A DNA stretch of 7,213 bases from Prevotellaceae bacterium UBA4361 (lineage in GTDB: Bacteria > Bacteroidota > Bacteroidia > Bacteroidales > Bacteroidaceae), in assembly GCA_002393575.1 (NCBI GenBank), contig DGSN01000040.1, forward strand, positions 16,452 through 23,664. Reading direction: 5' to 3'. The position numbers and the translations under genes are program-made. The notes beneath the pieces were generated by a model that made no database searches, had not been told where the DNA came from, and saw only the letters and a program-made list of their open reading frames with translations. Numbering within the stretch: position 1 is the first letter of the stretch; each line of letters starts with the position of its first letter. Below are positions 1-5,527 of the stretch, piece by piece.

Positions 1-44
1 CGATTACTACGTTGTTCCTTGTCCTCTGTCCTTTTTAAGTTCTC

Positions 45-132
45 AAGACCCCTCCAACTCCCCTGTGAGGGGATAGAAATAATCATCAGGGTGACTACTC
101 CCTCCCTCACAGGGAGGGATGGGGTGGGTCTT
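45..132. repeat. Imperfect palindromic repeat downstream of the GH43 gene
   Basis: The left arm (45-73) and right arm (103-132) are imperfect inverted copies, starting AAGACCC and ending GGGTCTT. Each arm also holds its own small palindrome (CCCCTGTGAGGGG at 60-72, CCCTCACAGGG at 104-114). A run of eight Ts follows on the plus strand (130-137), so the hairpin could end plus-strand transcription coming from left of the window. On the minus strand it lies just beyond the GH43 stop codon but has no T-run there. C/G-rich palindromes of this style are scattered between genes in Bacteroidota; membership of a named family was not tested. Confidence 0.6.
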
Positions 133-150
133 TTTTTCACTTTTCATTTT

Positions 151-1734
151 TCACTTCAGGTTTGTACGTTTCTCTACTTGATAGTGGAAATAATTGAATC
201 GTGCCTTGCCTTGGGCAGCAGATTCGTTGTAGCAGAAAAGTCCTAAGCGTGGACCTTTCCAATTTTTTGCATGGATGTCGATGGGAGAACCTGCTTTTCT
301 GAAGTGCTTGCCATCGGTGCTGTATTCCAGTTGGAAATGAGTGCCATCTACGTTTACAAGCAGATAGGCTGTCTTACTGGCATTGCCCAGTGTTTTCGTC
401 GTGCCGTTCAACTCTGTGTAGAACTGAAGTTTTCCGTCTTTCTTGCAAACGCCAATGCCAGCAAACTGACTGCCGATGACGCACAGTCCTGCTCGTGTGG
501 ATTCTGTGAAGTCGCTGGCATCTATTTGTGTGGTAGCTTCGCCAGCATAGCCCATCACTTTCTGCGAAAGCGTGTTGCGAGCCAACGCCAATTGCGGTGC
601 TTGCAGGGCTTCGAGTGTGAGCCATCCTTTGCGTTCATTCAAACTCCATTTCTCATGCACAGGATTGTGGTTCCACTGCCATTGCAATCCCAATCCGTCT
701 TTTCTCTCTCCTTTGTATGTCAGTTCCTCACCGCTGAATTCGTCACTGTGTGCTGGTAAGGATGGCTGTACTTCTTTGCCTGTAGCTGGTTTCTTCCACA
801 CATACACTGGCTCTCCGATTCCATTCATGTTCTGGTCAACGCCAGCCATTGGCCAACCCTCCAACCAGCGAACGGGCTGAAGGTGTACCACGCGTCCCTG
901 TGTTGGTGTGTCCTGGAAGTGGTAAAGCCACCATTCGCCTTCGGGTGTGGTAACCAGATTTCCCTGATGAGGACCATTCACCGTTGTCACGCCCTGTTCC
1001 AGAATCACTTTCTTCTCGTAAGGACCGTAGATGTTCTTGGAACGGAGTGCCGTCTGCCATCCTGTTCCCACACCGCCTTCGGGGATGATGAGAAAGTAAT
1101 TGCCTTCGTGTTTCAAAAACTTCGTTCCTTCAGCCACGGGACCCGTATAGACTGTCAATCCGTCGTCGAGCAACTGTTTTCCGTCGGCTGACATTTTGTG
1201 GATGATGATGGGGCCAGCACCCACGCGCGAATGCCCCAAGTAGGCTTGTCCGTCCTCGTCCCAGAAAGGGCAGGGGTCTTCCCATCCCTTGATGTTCTTC
1301 ACGCAGTGCAGCGGTGTCCACGGACCTCTCGGATTGGTGGCAGAACTCATGAAGAGTCCTTCGTCGGGGGTGCAGAAATAAACATAGAACGTGCCGTCGT
1401 GCTCCATCAGTGCTGGTGCCCAGCAACCATGAGCGTAGTGCCGCATTTCGTCCCATCCCTGCATGTCGAAATGGTCGTACACCTGACTGATGTACTTCCA
1501 GTTCACCATGTCGTCCGACTCCAGCACTTGCATTCCCATGTAGTTGAAGTCGGAAGCCACCATGTAGTATTTTTCGCCAACGCGAATCACGTCGGGGTCG
1601 CTATAATCCACATTGAGGACGGGGTTCACGAAGGTTCCGTTTCCCTGGTCTCCCCATGTGAGCGACTGCGCTTGTGAGATGGGACATCCACAAGTCAGCA
1701 TCAATGCGAATGCGGCAATTTTTCTGTTCATCAT
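151..1734 (-). CDS. Secreted GH43 family glycosidase (beta-xylosidase / alpha-L-arabinofuranosidase type)
   Basis: This 527-residue protein probably trims xylose or arabinose from plant hemicellulose or pectin oligosaccharides in the periplasm. A signal peptide (residues 1-22, cleavage near SQA-QS) is followed by a five-bladed GH43 propeller (about 35-315). The family's three acidic residues are visible: the base Asp46 in YSDPD, the pKa-tuning Asp153 in WEDPCPFWDEDG, and the acid Glu202 in AEGTKF. Residues about 330-520 form the C-terminal beta-sandwich typical of larger GH43 xylosidases. The length is normal for that architecture. The start is an ATG-ATG pair one base after the phospholipase stop, with no clear Shine-Dalgarno, so translation is probably coupled. 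Cys15 and Cys17 do not make a good lipobox. Family assignment is firm; xylosidase versus arabinofuranosidase cannot be decided from the sequence. Confidence 0.93.
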   Translation of the reverse strand: MMNRKIAAFALMLTCGCPISQAQSLTWGDQGNGTFVNPVLNVDYSDPDVIRVGEKYYMVASDFNYMGMQVLESDDMVNWKYISQVYDHFDMQGWDEMRHYAHGCWAPALMEHDGTFYVYFCTPDEGLFMSSATNPRGPWTPLHCVKNIKGWEDPCPFWDEDGQAYLGHSRVGAGPIIIHKMSADGKQLLDDGLTVYTGPVAEGTKFLKHEGNYFLIIPEGGVGTGWQTALRSKNIYGPYEKKVILEQGVTTVNGPHQGNLVTTPEGEWWLYHFQDTPTQGRVVHLQPVRWLEGWPMAGVDQNMNGIGEPVYVWKKPATGKEVQPSLPAHSDEFSGEELTYKGERKDGLGLQWQWNHNPVHEKWSLNERKGWLTLEALQAPQLALARNTLSQKVMGYAGEATTQIDASDFTESTRAGLCVIGSQFAGIGVCKKDGKLQFYTELNGTTKTLGNASKTAYLLVNVDGTHFQLEYSTDGKHFRKAGSPIDIHAKNWKGPRLGLFCYNESAAQGKARFNYFHYQVEKRTNLK

Positions 1735-1735
1735 G

Positions 1736-2986
1736 TCAGTTTTTCATTTTTAGGCTTGTACCGTCCGTATATCGAATGATATTCAAAGCTCCGCGCTGAG
1801 GCTCTGTCAGTCGGAGACCAGATAAGTTGTGAATGTCGAGGATTTGGGTATCAGCCTTTGGGGTGTTGATGGCTGAAGACGGGTTTTCCACTTCGTCGTT
1901 CAAGTAGCGGAAGTTGTTGGCAATGATGGTTTTCACCACTTCACGTCCTTTCGTGTTGAATTCGCCTGTTTGGTCCACCCCCACGTAGTCCATCAGCACA
2001 ATGCCCGTTGGTCCTGCTTTGGTGCTTGTGTTCAGGTAGTCGATGATGGTGGAGTGGGTGTAGGTGGCATTGTCGCGATAGCCGTCACTGGTTGAGATGT
2101 CCGAACCGAAAAGCGAAAGCACTTGGGAGTAGGCGGATGCAAAATTCAAGAACCAAGTGATGCTCGTAGCCTTGTCGTTCTTGTAAGCCATGCTGTATTT
2201 CAGCAGTTGCTTGATGGCATCCATTTTGGTTTGCAAGGCACCATTAGCGTAGGTCGAAGAGAAATCCTGCACGTAGCATGGCGTTTTCACACCGCCTGGT
2301 GCAACAATCTTCACGTTCGTCATGCTGCCCCAATCTGCCGAGCCCGTCCAGTTTTCGAAGAACCCGCCGATGGGAGTGGTGGCATATTTGTTTCGGCTCA
2401 GAATCAACATCTTGCCTCGCATGTTCGACACGCGCAGGTCTCTCTTGAACTTGACAAGATAGTCTTTCAACTCATCGCTTTTGAGCAAACTTGTCAATTG
2501 CTGGTTGTAGTTGTTGTTCTGGTCGCCATCATCTTCGTGGAGCAGGTGAATCACCACAAACTCAGTGGGGTGAGCAATCAGTGAGTCACGCAACTGGTAG
2601 AGAACATCGTCGAAGCGTCGAGCCGTGGCAACGATGCCATGATGGATGTGCAGGTAGCCGTCGTGGGAAGCTGGGCGCAAGTCGAAAGCGCGGATGCCGA
2701 GTGCCCATTGCTGGTCGATGCTCAGTTCCTGTGTTTGTGCGAACGATTTCCCCAATTCCTCATAATCAGAGCTGAAGCCGTCGCCTGTGGCTGAGTCGTG
2801 AGAACCAGGGATGCTGACTTTCGCCACAAAGGTGTCGTCGGGCAAACGTCGCATCCAGTCGTCGCCATCATCGGTGGCTGACGACACAGCAGAGTCATCT
2901 TCTTCGGCAGCAAGCACCGTCTGTGCCTTCACGCTGTGCGATGCAACTCCAAGCAGCAGGGCAGCAGCAAAAAGAATCTTCTTCAT
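1736..2986 (-). CDS. Secreted phosphatidylinositol-specific phospholipase C-like protein with C-terminal sorting tail
   Basis: This 416-residue protein (from the ATG at 2986) has the PI-PLC X domain, which cleaves the phosphodiester of phosphatidylinositol or GPI anchors using two histidines. A signal peptide (about 1-21, VKA-QT) precedes it. Family motifs are IPGSHDSAT with catalytic His63, GIRAFDLRP with Asp102 and Arg104, and LHIHHG with the second histidine at about 116. Conserved beta strands follow (FVVIHL, GKMLILSR, IVLMDYVG). The last 35 residues (ILDIHNLSGLRL, then GALNIIRYTDGTSLK) resemble Prevotella C-terminal tails linked to type IX secretion, so surface export is likely (inference). 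A TTG at 2992 also opens the frame, but the ATG has a better-placed AGAAGGAAG nine bases upstream. It is co-transcribed with GH43. The true substrate is unknown. Confidence 0.9.
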   Translation of the reverse strand: MKKILFAAALLLGVASHSVKAQTVLAAEEDDSAVSSATDDGDDWMRRLPDDTFVAKVSIPGSHDSATGDGFSSDYEELGKSFAQTQELSIDQQWALGIRAFDLRPASHDGYLHIHHGIVATARRFDDVLYQLRDSLIAHPTEFVVIHLLHEDDGDQNNNYNQQLTSLLKSDELKDYLVKFKRDLRVSNMRGKMLILSRNKYATTPIGGFFENWTGSADWGSMTNVKIVAPGGVKTPCYVQDFSSTYANGALQTKMDAIKQLLKYSMAYKNDKATSITWFLNFASAYSQVLSLFGSDISTSDGYRDNATYTHSTIIDYLNTSTKAGPTGIVLMDYVGVDQTGEFNTKGREVVKTIIANNFRYLNDEVENPSSAINTPKADTQILDIHNLSGLRLTEPQRGALNIIRYTDGTSLKMKN

Positions 2987-2994
2987 GTTCAATT

Positions 2995-3003
2995 CTTCCT
3001 TCT
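2995..3003 (-). promoter_or_regulatory. Shine-Dalgarno-like site of the phospholipase gene
   Basis: AGAAGGAAG on the minus strand ends nine bases before the ATG at 2986. This supports that ATG over the in-frame TTG at 2992, which would leave only three bases. Strong Shine-Dalgarno sites are uncommon in Bacteroidota, so this one helps decide the start. Confidence 0.5.
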
Positions 3004-3008
3004 TTATT

Positions 3009-3082
3009 TAACCTTAACCCTAACCCTAACCTTAACCGCCATCCGGATGGAAAGTTATGGTTATGGTTATCGTTATGGTTGG
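3009..3082. repeat. Inverted arrays of degenerate hexamers around a 12-bp palindrome
   Basis: Five TAACCY-type units (TAACCT, TAACCC, TAACCC, TAACCT, TAACCG) fill 3009-3038. A perfect palindrome CCATCCGGATGG follows at 3039-3050, then four GTTATG-type units (one GTTATC) at 3054-3077 and a partial unit. The two arrays are inverted relative to each other and would pair as a long hairpin with roughly one mismatch every six bases and the palindrome at its tip. It nearly fills the 102-bp gap between the carbonic anhydrase stop and the phospholipase start, so it would be transcribed as an intercistronic leader. No promoter-like TAnnTTTG is visible in this gap on the minus strand. Its role is unknown. 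Confidence 0.85.
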
Positions 3083-3088
3083 AATTCT

Positions 3089-3631
3089 TCATTCAATTTC
3101 CTCCAGCTCTCCTGTTTCGGAGTCGATGATGAAACCTCTCACGACGATGTCCTTGGGAACGAGCGGATGGGTTTTGATGGTTTCCACGGTCTTTCTCACG
3201 GATTCGGGCGTGTCCTTGAATCCTTCCAACCACTGGTTCAAGTCGATGCCGCATTTGCGAATCGTGTTAAGCGTATCTTCCGCCACACCTCGTGCAATCA
3301 TTTCGTGATGGAAATGGTCGTAACTCATGTGGCAAGCACCGCAGTGGGAATGTGCCACCACCATGATTTCCTTCACGCCCAGTTCGTAGATGGCAACAAT
3401 CAGACTGCGCATGGCGGAGTCGAAAGCGGAAATCACCAATCCTCCAGCGTTCTTGATGATTTTTGCGTCTCCATTCTTCAGTCCGAGCGCAGCAGGCAGC
3501 AGTTCCGTCAAGCGCGTGTCCATGCAGGAGAGCACCGCCAGTTTCTTATCTGGGTACTTGCTTGTGAGAAACTTCTCATATCCTTTCTGTTCTACGAAAG
3601 TCTTGTTGAAAGCAATAATCTGGTCTATCAT
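3089..3631 (-). CDS. Beta-class carbonic anhydrase
   Basis: This 180-residue cytoplasmic zinc enzyme interconverts carbon dioxide and bicarbonate, supplying bicarbonate for carboxylations and helping pH balance. The beta-class signature is complete: Cys36, Asp38 and Arg40 in SCMDTR, and His94 and Cys97 in AHSHCGAC. Zinc would be held by Cys36, His94 and Cys97, with the Asp38-Arg40 dyad alongside. The residue before the second cysteine is His96, where HTDCG is common in relatives; this is a tolerated position, not a zinc ligand. The length matches the short prokaryotic subgroup (about 160-200). No signal peptide is seen. It is the first of three minus-strand genes and may be read through into the phospholipase, although the hairpin leader could attenuate this. 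The ATG at 3631 is the only sensible start. Confidence 0.95.
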   Translation of the reverse strand: MIDQIIAFNKTFVEQKGYEKFLTSKYPDKKLAVLSCMDTRLTELLPAALGLKNGDAKIIKNAGGLVISAFDSAMRSLIVAIYELGVKEIMVVAHSHCGACHMSYDHFHHEMIARGVAEDTLNTIRKCGIDLNQWLEGFKDTPESVRKTVETIKTHPLVPKDIVVRGFIIDSETGELEEIE

Positions 3632-3643
3632 TTTTGTTATATT

Positions 3644-3789
3644 TTAAGGTGTGTTCTATAAATTCTGTTTTTATTTTCTCTATATTGGTAGAATTCTATT
3701 TCGCTTGCTTTTTGTTTTCTGTGGCATCTAAAAATATACTCACATAAAATCAAAAATCAATCCGACATAATTTATAGAACCCACCTTAA
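3644..3789. mobile_element. MITE-like element, 138 bp with 17-bp terminal inverted repeats and TTAA flanks
   Basis: GGTGTGTTCTATAAATT (3648-3664) is matched, inverted and with one mismatch, at 3769-3785. Both ends are flanked by TTAA (3644-3647 and 3786-3789). TTAA is self-complementary, so the flanks serve as a target-site duplication and also extend the inverted repeat to 21 bp. The 104-bp interior is AT-rich and non-coding. Size, terminal repeats and flanks together suggest a non-autonomous transposon remnant. No transposase is nearby and the parent family is not identified. It lies between the carbonic anhydrase ATG and the best upstream promoter candidate, so it would lengthen that gene's leader. 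Confidence 0.6.
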
Positions 3790-3797
3790 TTGTGCAG

Positions 3798-3805
3798 CAA
3801 AATTA
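3798..3805 (-). promoter_or_regulatory. Candidate -7 element for carbonic anhydrase
   Basis: On the minus strand this reads TAATTTTG, a match to the Bacteroidota -7 consensus TAnnTTTG. No good -33 TTTG sits at the usual 19-21 base distance. Transcription starting here would give a leader of about 160 bases containing the whole MITE-like element. No other match was seen between it and the ATG. Confidence 0.4.
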
Positions 3806-3858
3806 GTGAAAAAACTCCAAACTCTTATCATTTTCTTTCTTTTTTCCATATATTTTGT

Positions 3859-3883
3859 GGATTGCTCAAAAGTGCTGCAATCC
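3859..3883. promoter_or_regulatory. Inverted repeat in the divergent control region
   Basis: GGATTGC (3859-3865) and GCAATCC (3877-3883) form a perfect 7-bp inverted repeat with an 11-base spacer. It sits between the divergent promoter candidates, about 15 bases upstream of the -33-like box of the phosphoesterase gene. This is a plausible operator position, but no regulator can be named. Confidence 0.3.
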
Positions 3884-3898
3884 TTCCGAACAAAATAA

Positions 3899-3929
3899 TT
3901 GGCTGTTCAAATATATTTCCTTACTTTTG
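3899..3929 (+). promoter_or_regulatory. Bacteroidota-type promoter of the metallophosphoesterase gene
   Basis: TACTTTTG at 3922-3929 fits the -7 consensus TAnnTTTG. TTGG at 3899-3902, a near match to the -33 TTTG, lies 19 bases upstream. The expected start of transcription is about 3936, some 30 bases before the ATG at 3966. This argues against the upstream in-frame ATG at 3855. Confidence 0.6.
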
Positions 3930-3965
3930 CAGAGTTTTTTGATTAGGAGCACTAACACACTCAAT

Positions 3966-4682
3966 ATGGAACAACTGAGCGACATTCTCATCATTCCCGA
4001 TGTGCATGGACGTACATTCTGGAAACAAGCGGTGGAGGACATTGACGACTACGACAAGGTAATCTTCCTGGGCGACTACCTCGACCCTTATCCCGACGAA
4101 GGCATTGAGTTTGCCCAAGCTATGGAAGTGCTCCTGAATATCGTTCAGCTCAAAATGGACAACCACGACAAGGTGGTTCTCCTGTTGGGAAATCACGACT
4201 TACACTATTTCAATCCCCTCTATCGCGACCAAGCGGCGTGCTGGCGTTACGACATCCAGTATGCAGCCTGGGCAGAAGATTTTTTCGACATCTACCAAGA
4301 ATTGTTCCAGTTGGCATACGAAGCAGAAATCACGGGCCAGCACGTTCTCTTCACTCATGCGGGAGTCCATTCCCTTTGGTACGAAGCTCATCGTTCCGTC
4401 ATTGGCAATTTGACTGCCGACAACCTCAACCGTCTTCTTCGCTCTCGTGACGGCATCAATTTCCTGGCAGAAGTGAGCAGCAAGCGTGGTGGCTTCTCGC
4501 CTGTAGGGAGCATCGTATGGAACGACGTGACCGAGTTTGGTTCCTCCGTCGATTTCCCAGACATCTACCAAGTGTTCGGTCACACGCTTCAACTGGACTC
4601 GCCTATCATCCAGCAGAGTTTCGCCTGCTTAGACTGTCGCCGAGCCTTCTGCTACCAAAACGATTCCTTCCTAATACTTTAA
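3966..4682 (+). CDS. Metallophosphoesterase (calcineurin-like, two-metal)
   Basis: This 238-residue cytoplasmic protein has the calcineurin-like phosphoesterase fold and should hydrolyse a phosphomonoester or phosphodiester with two metal ions. Metal-site motifs appear in order: DVHGR (Asp12, His14), GDYLDPYPDEG (Asp37), GNHD (Asn76, His77), HAGVH (His131) and FGHT (His206). Together they make a complete set. GDYLD in place of the usual GDxxDxG marks a subgroup seen in many Bacteroidota and phage proteins. No signal peptide is present. The frame extends upstream to 3855, but those 37 extra residues would be read from sequence overlapping the promoter and match no known part of the fold, so the ATG at 3966 is chosen. 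The gene stands alone and diverges from the carbonic anhydrase. The substrate is unknown. Confidence 0.9.
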   Translation: MEQLSDILIIPDVHGRTFWKQAVEDIDDYDKVIFLGDYLDPYPDEGIEFAQAMEVLLNIVQLKMDNHDKVVLLLGNHDLHYFNPLYRDQAACWRYDIQYAAWAEDFFDIYQELFQLAYEAEITGQHVLFTHAGVHSLWYEAHRSVIGNLTADNLNRLLRSRDGINFLAEVSSKRGGFSPVGSIVWNDVTEFGSSVDFPDIYQVFGHTLQLDSPIIQQSFACLDCRRAFCYQNDSFLIL

Positions 4683-4694
4683 TTTTTATTTATT

Positions 4695-4904
4695 AAACCA
4701 CGAATTTCACGAACCTTTTAGCTCGGCGTTAGCCAATTAAACGAATTTATTTTTTATTATTAAATCGAATTTCACGAACAAAAATGCAGGCATTTTTCAA
4801 ATTAGAGTAATTCGATTCAATTTAAAAAAATATGCTAATGCTGAAACTGAATGTTCGTTGAATTGGCTAACGCCGAGCTAAAAGGTTCGTGTAATTCGTG
4901 GTTT
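4695..4904. repeat. 210-bp nested palindromic element
   Basis: Two 51-base arms (4695-4745 and 4854-4904) are inverted copies with 49 matches. The 108-base centre holds a second inverted pair, AATCGAATT (4763-4771) and AATTCGATT (4809-4817), and a tight hairpin at its tip (AAAAATGC at 4780-4787, GCATTTTT at 4790-4797). CGAATTTCACGAAC occurs in both the outer arm (4701-4714) and the inner part (4766-4779), so the element looks built by successive inverted duplication. It starts 12 bases after the phosphoesterase stop and could end its transcript, though no clean T-run follows the right arm. Motifs like CCACGAATT and TTCGTG recur in intergenic repeats of this phylum. Confidence 0.85.
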
Positions 4905-5005
4905 TTAAAAAGCAGATTGCGCTGAGTTGTTATCCTAACTTTTCTATTGTAGCTTAGTCAGCACATATTCTCCATAATTCAAGTTTCGGTTGTTATGAAG
5001 AAGTT

Positions 5006-5055
5006 CTTCGCAGAGCGAAGCGTCCCATAGGGCCGAGCGCTTGATGTATCAAGCG
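5006..5055. repeat. Two adjacent short hairpins
   Basis: CTTCGC-AGA-GCGAAG (5006-5020) and CGCTTGA-TGTA-TCAAGCG (5038-5055) are perfect stems of 6 and 7 bp. AGAGCGAAG from the first recurs directly at 5065-5073. The stretch is richer in G and C than its surroundings and may be a small structured RNA or a degenerate repeat; the two cannot be told apart by eye. Confidence 0.4.
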
Positions 5056-5188
5056 ACCAAAGGTAGAGCGAAGACGAATGCTTTGTTCACAGAAATCTGA
5101 TAAAAATAACATGGTCATTATGGTTTCGTCTTAACTCCTAAGCAAGCGGAGTTTGCGAAAGTTAAATTAAATGATACTCTATTTGTGG

Positions 5189-5232
5189 ACACGGAGGCAC
5201 GGAGAAAACATAAAAACGCTGTGCCTCTGTGT
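5189..5232. repeat. CACAGAGGCACAG-type inverted repeat
   Basis: ACACGGAGGCACGG (5189-5202) pairs with CTGTGCCTCTGTGT (5219-5232) across a 16-base AT-rich loop. The two mismatches would be G-U pairs in plus-strand RNA. Repeats of this wording recur between genes in many bacterial genomes, Bacteroidota included (recollection, not searched). Confidence 0.6.
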
Positions 5233-5250
5233 TTTCAAATGAGTGGAAGC

Positions 5251-5282
5251 AAAGTGGAGGCTATGCGAATAGCTTCCACTTT
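5251..5282. repeat. 14-bp stem with GCGA tetraloop and AGTGGAAGC repeats
   Basis: AAAGTGGAGGCTAT (5251-5264), loop GCGA (5265-5268), and ATAGCTTCCACTTT (5269-5282) form a stem broken only by one G-U pair. The core motif AGTGGAAGC also occurs directly at 5242-5250 and 5330-5338. GCGA is a stable GNRA loop, which suggests the plus-strand RNA is the structured form. Only four Ts follow, so it is weak as a terminator. Confidence 0.55.
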
Positions 5283-5495
5283 TGCAATCGCCACAACAAC
5301 AATACTTTAGCCTATATTTTTGCTCAAATAGTGGAAGCTGGGTCGAACTCCATGGAATTTTTTTGATAAGAAATAATGGATGACCAATGGAGGTGTTATT
5401 ATTGTTTTTATCTTAAAACTCCAGAAAGTTGAGTAAATTTACATAGCATTTGTGCTTTTTCGTGTGATTTCTCCATGTCTATTTCGTTTTTTATG

Positions 5496-5503
5496 TATTT
5501 TTG
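5496..5503 (+). promoter_or_regulatory. Candidate -7 element of the HTCS sensor gene
   Basis: TATTTTTG fits TAnnTTTG and lies 24 bases before the ATG at 5528. No convincing -33 TTTG is seen at the proper distance, so this rests on the -7 match and position alone. Confidence 0.45.
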
Positions 5504-5527
5504 CAGCTTCAATTCGTATAAATAACG

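Larger units (their letters stand above)
4905..5495. other. Gene-free stretch with scattered hairpins
   Basis: No frame here gives a credible protein. Several short structured pieces are listed separately (5006-5055, 5189-5232, 5251-5282). The only short start with a plausible look, ATG at 4997, stops after 11 codons. No tRNA or rRNA was recognised. The remainder is AT-rich sequence leading to the sensor gene's promoter candidate. Confidence 0.5.

Noticed and set aside
164..1734. Lipoprotein signal in GH43 (Cys15 or Cys17)
   Set aside because: The residues before either cysteine do not make a canonical lipobox, and a normal signal-peptidase I site follows at SQA-QS.
2987..2992. TTG start two codons before the phospholipase ATG
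   Set aside because: It would leave almost no space to the Shine-Dalgarno-like site, while the ATG at 2986 has nine bases and begins a typical MKK signal peptide.
3009..3077. Eukaryotic telomere contamination
   Set aside because: The units are degenerate, change direction around a palindrome and sit between two bacterial genes with normal operon spacing.
3009..3077. CRISPR array
   Set aside because: The units are contiguous hexamers with no spacers, and no cas genes are present.
2936..3661. 241-codon plus-strand frame across the hexamer array and carbonic anhydrase
   Set aside because: It is antisense to a carbonic anhydrase with complete zinc motifs, and its low-complexity part comes from the hexamer repeats.
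3855..3965. Upstream in-frame ATG adding 37 residues to the metallophosphoesterase
   Set aside because: The extension overlaps the TAnnTTTG promoter and the 7-bp inverted repeat and does not fit the fold, whose first strand begins right after the ATG at 3966.
4900..5110. tRNA or rRNA gene in the structured gene-free stretch
   Set aside because: No cloverleaf, CCA end or conserved rRNA motif could be recognised; only isolated short hairpins are present.
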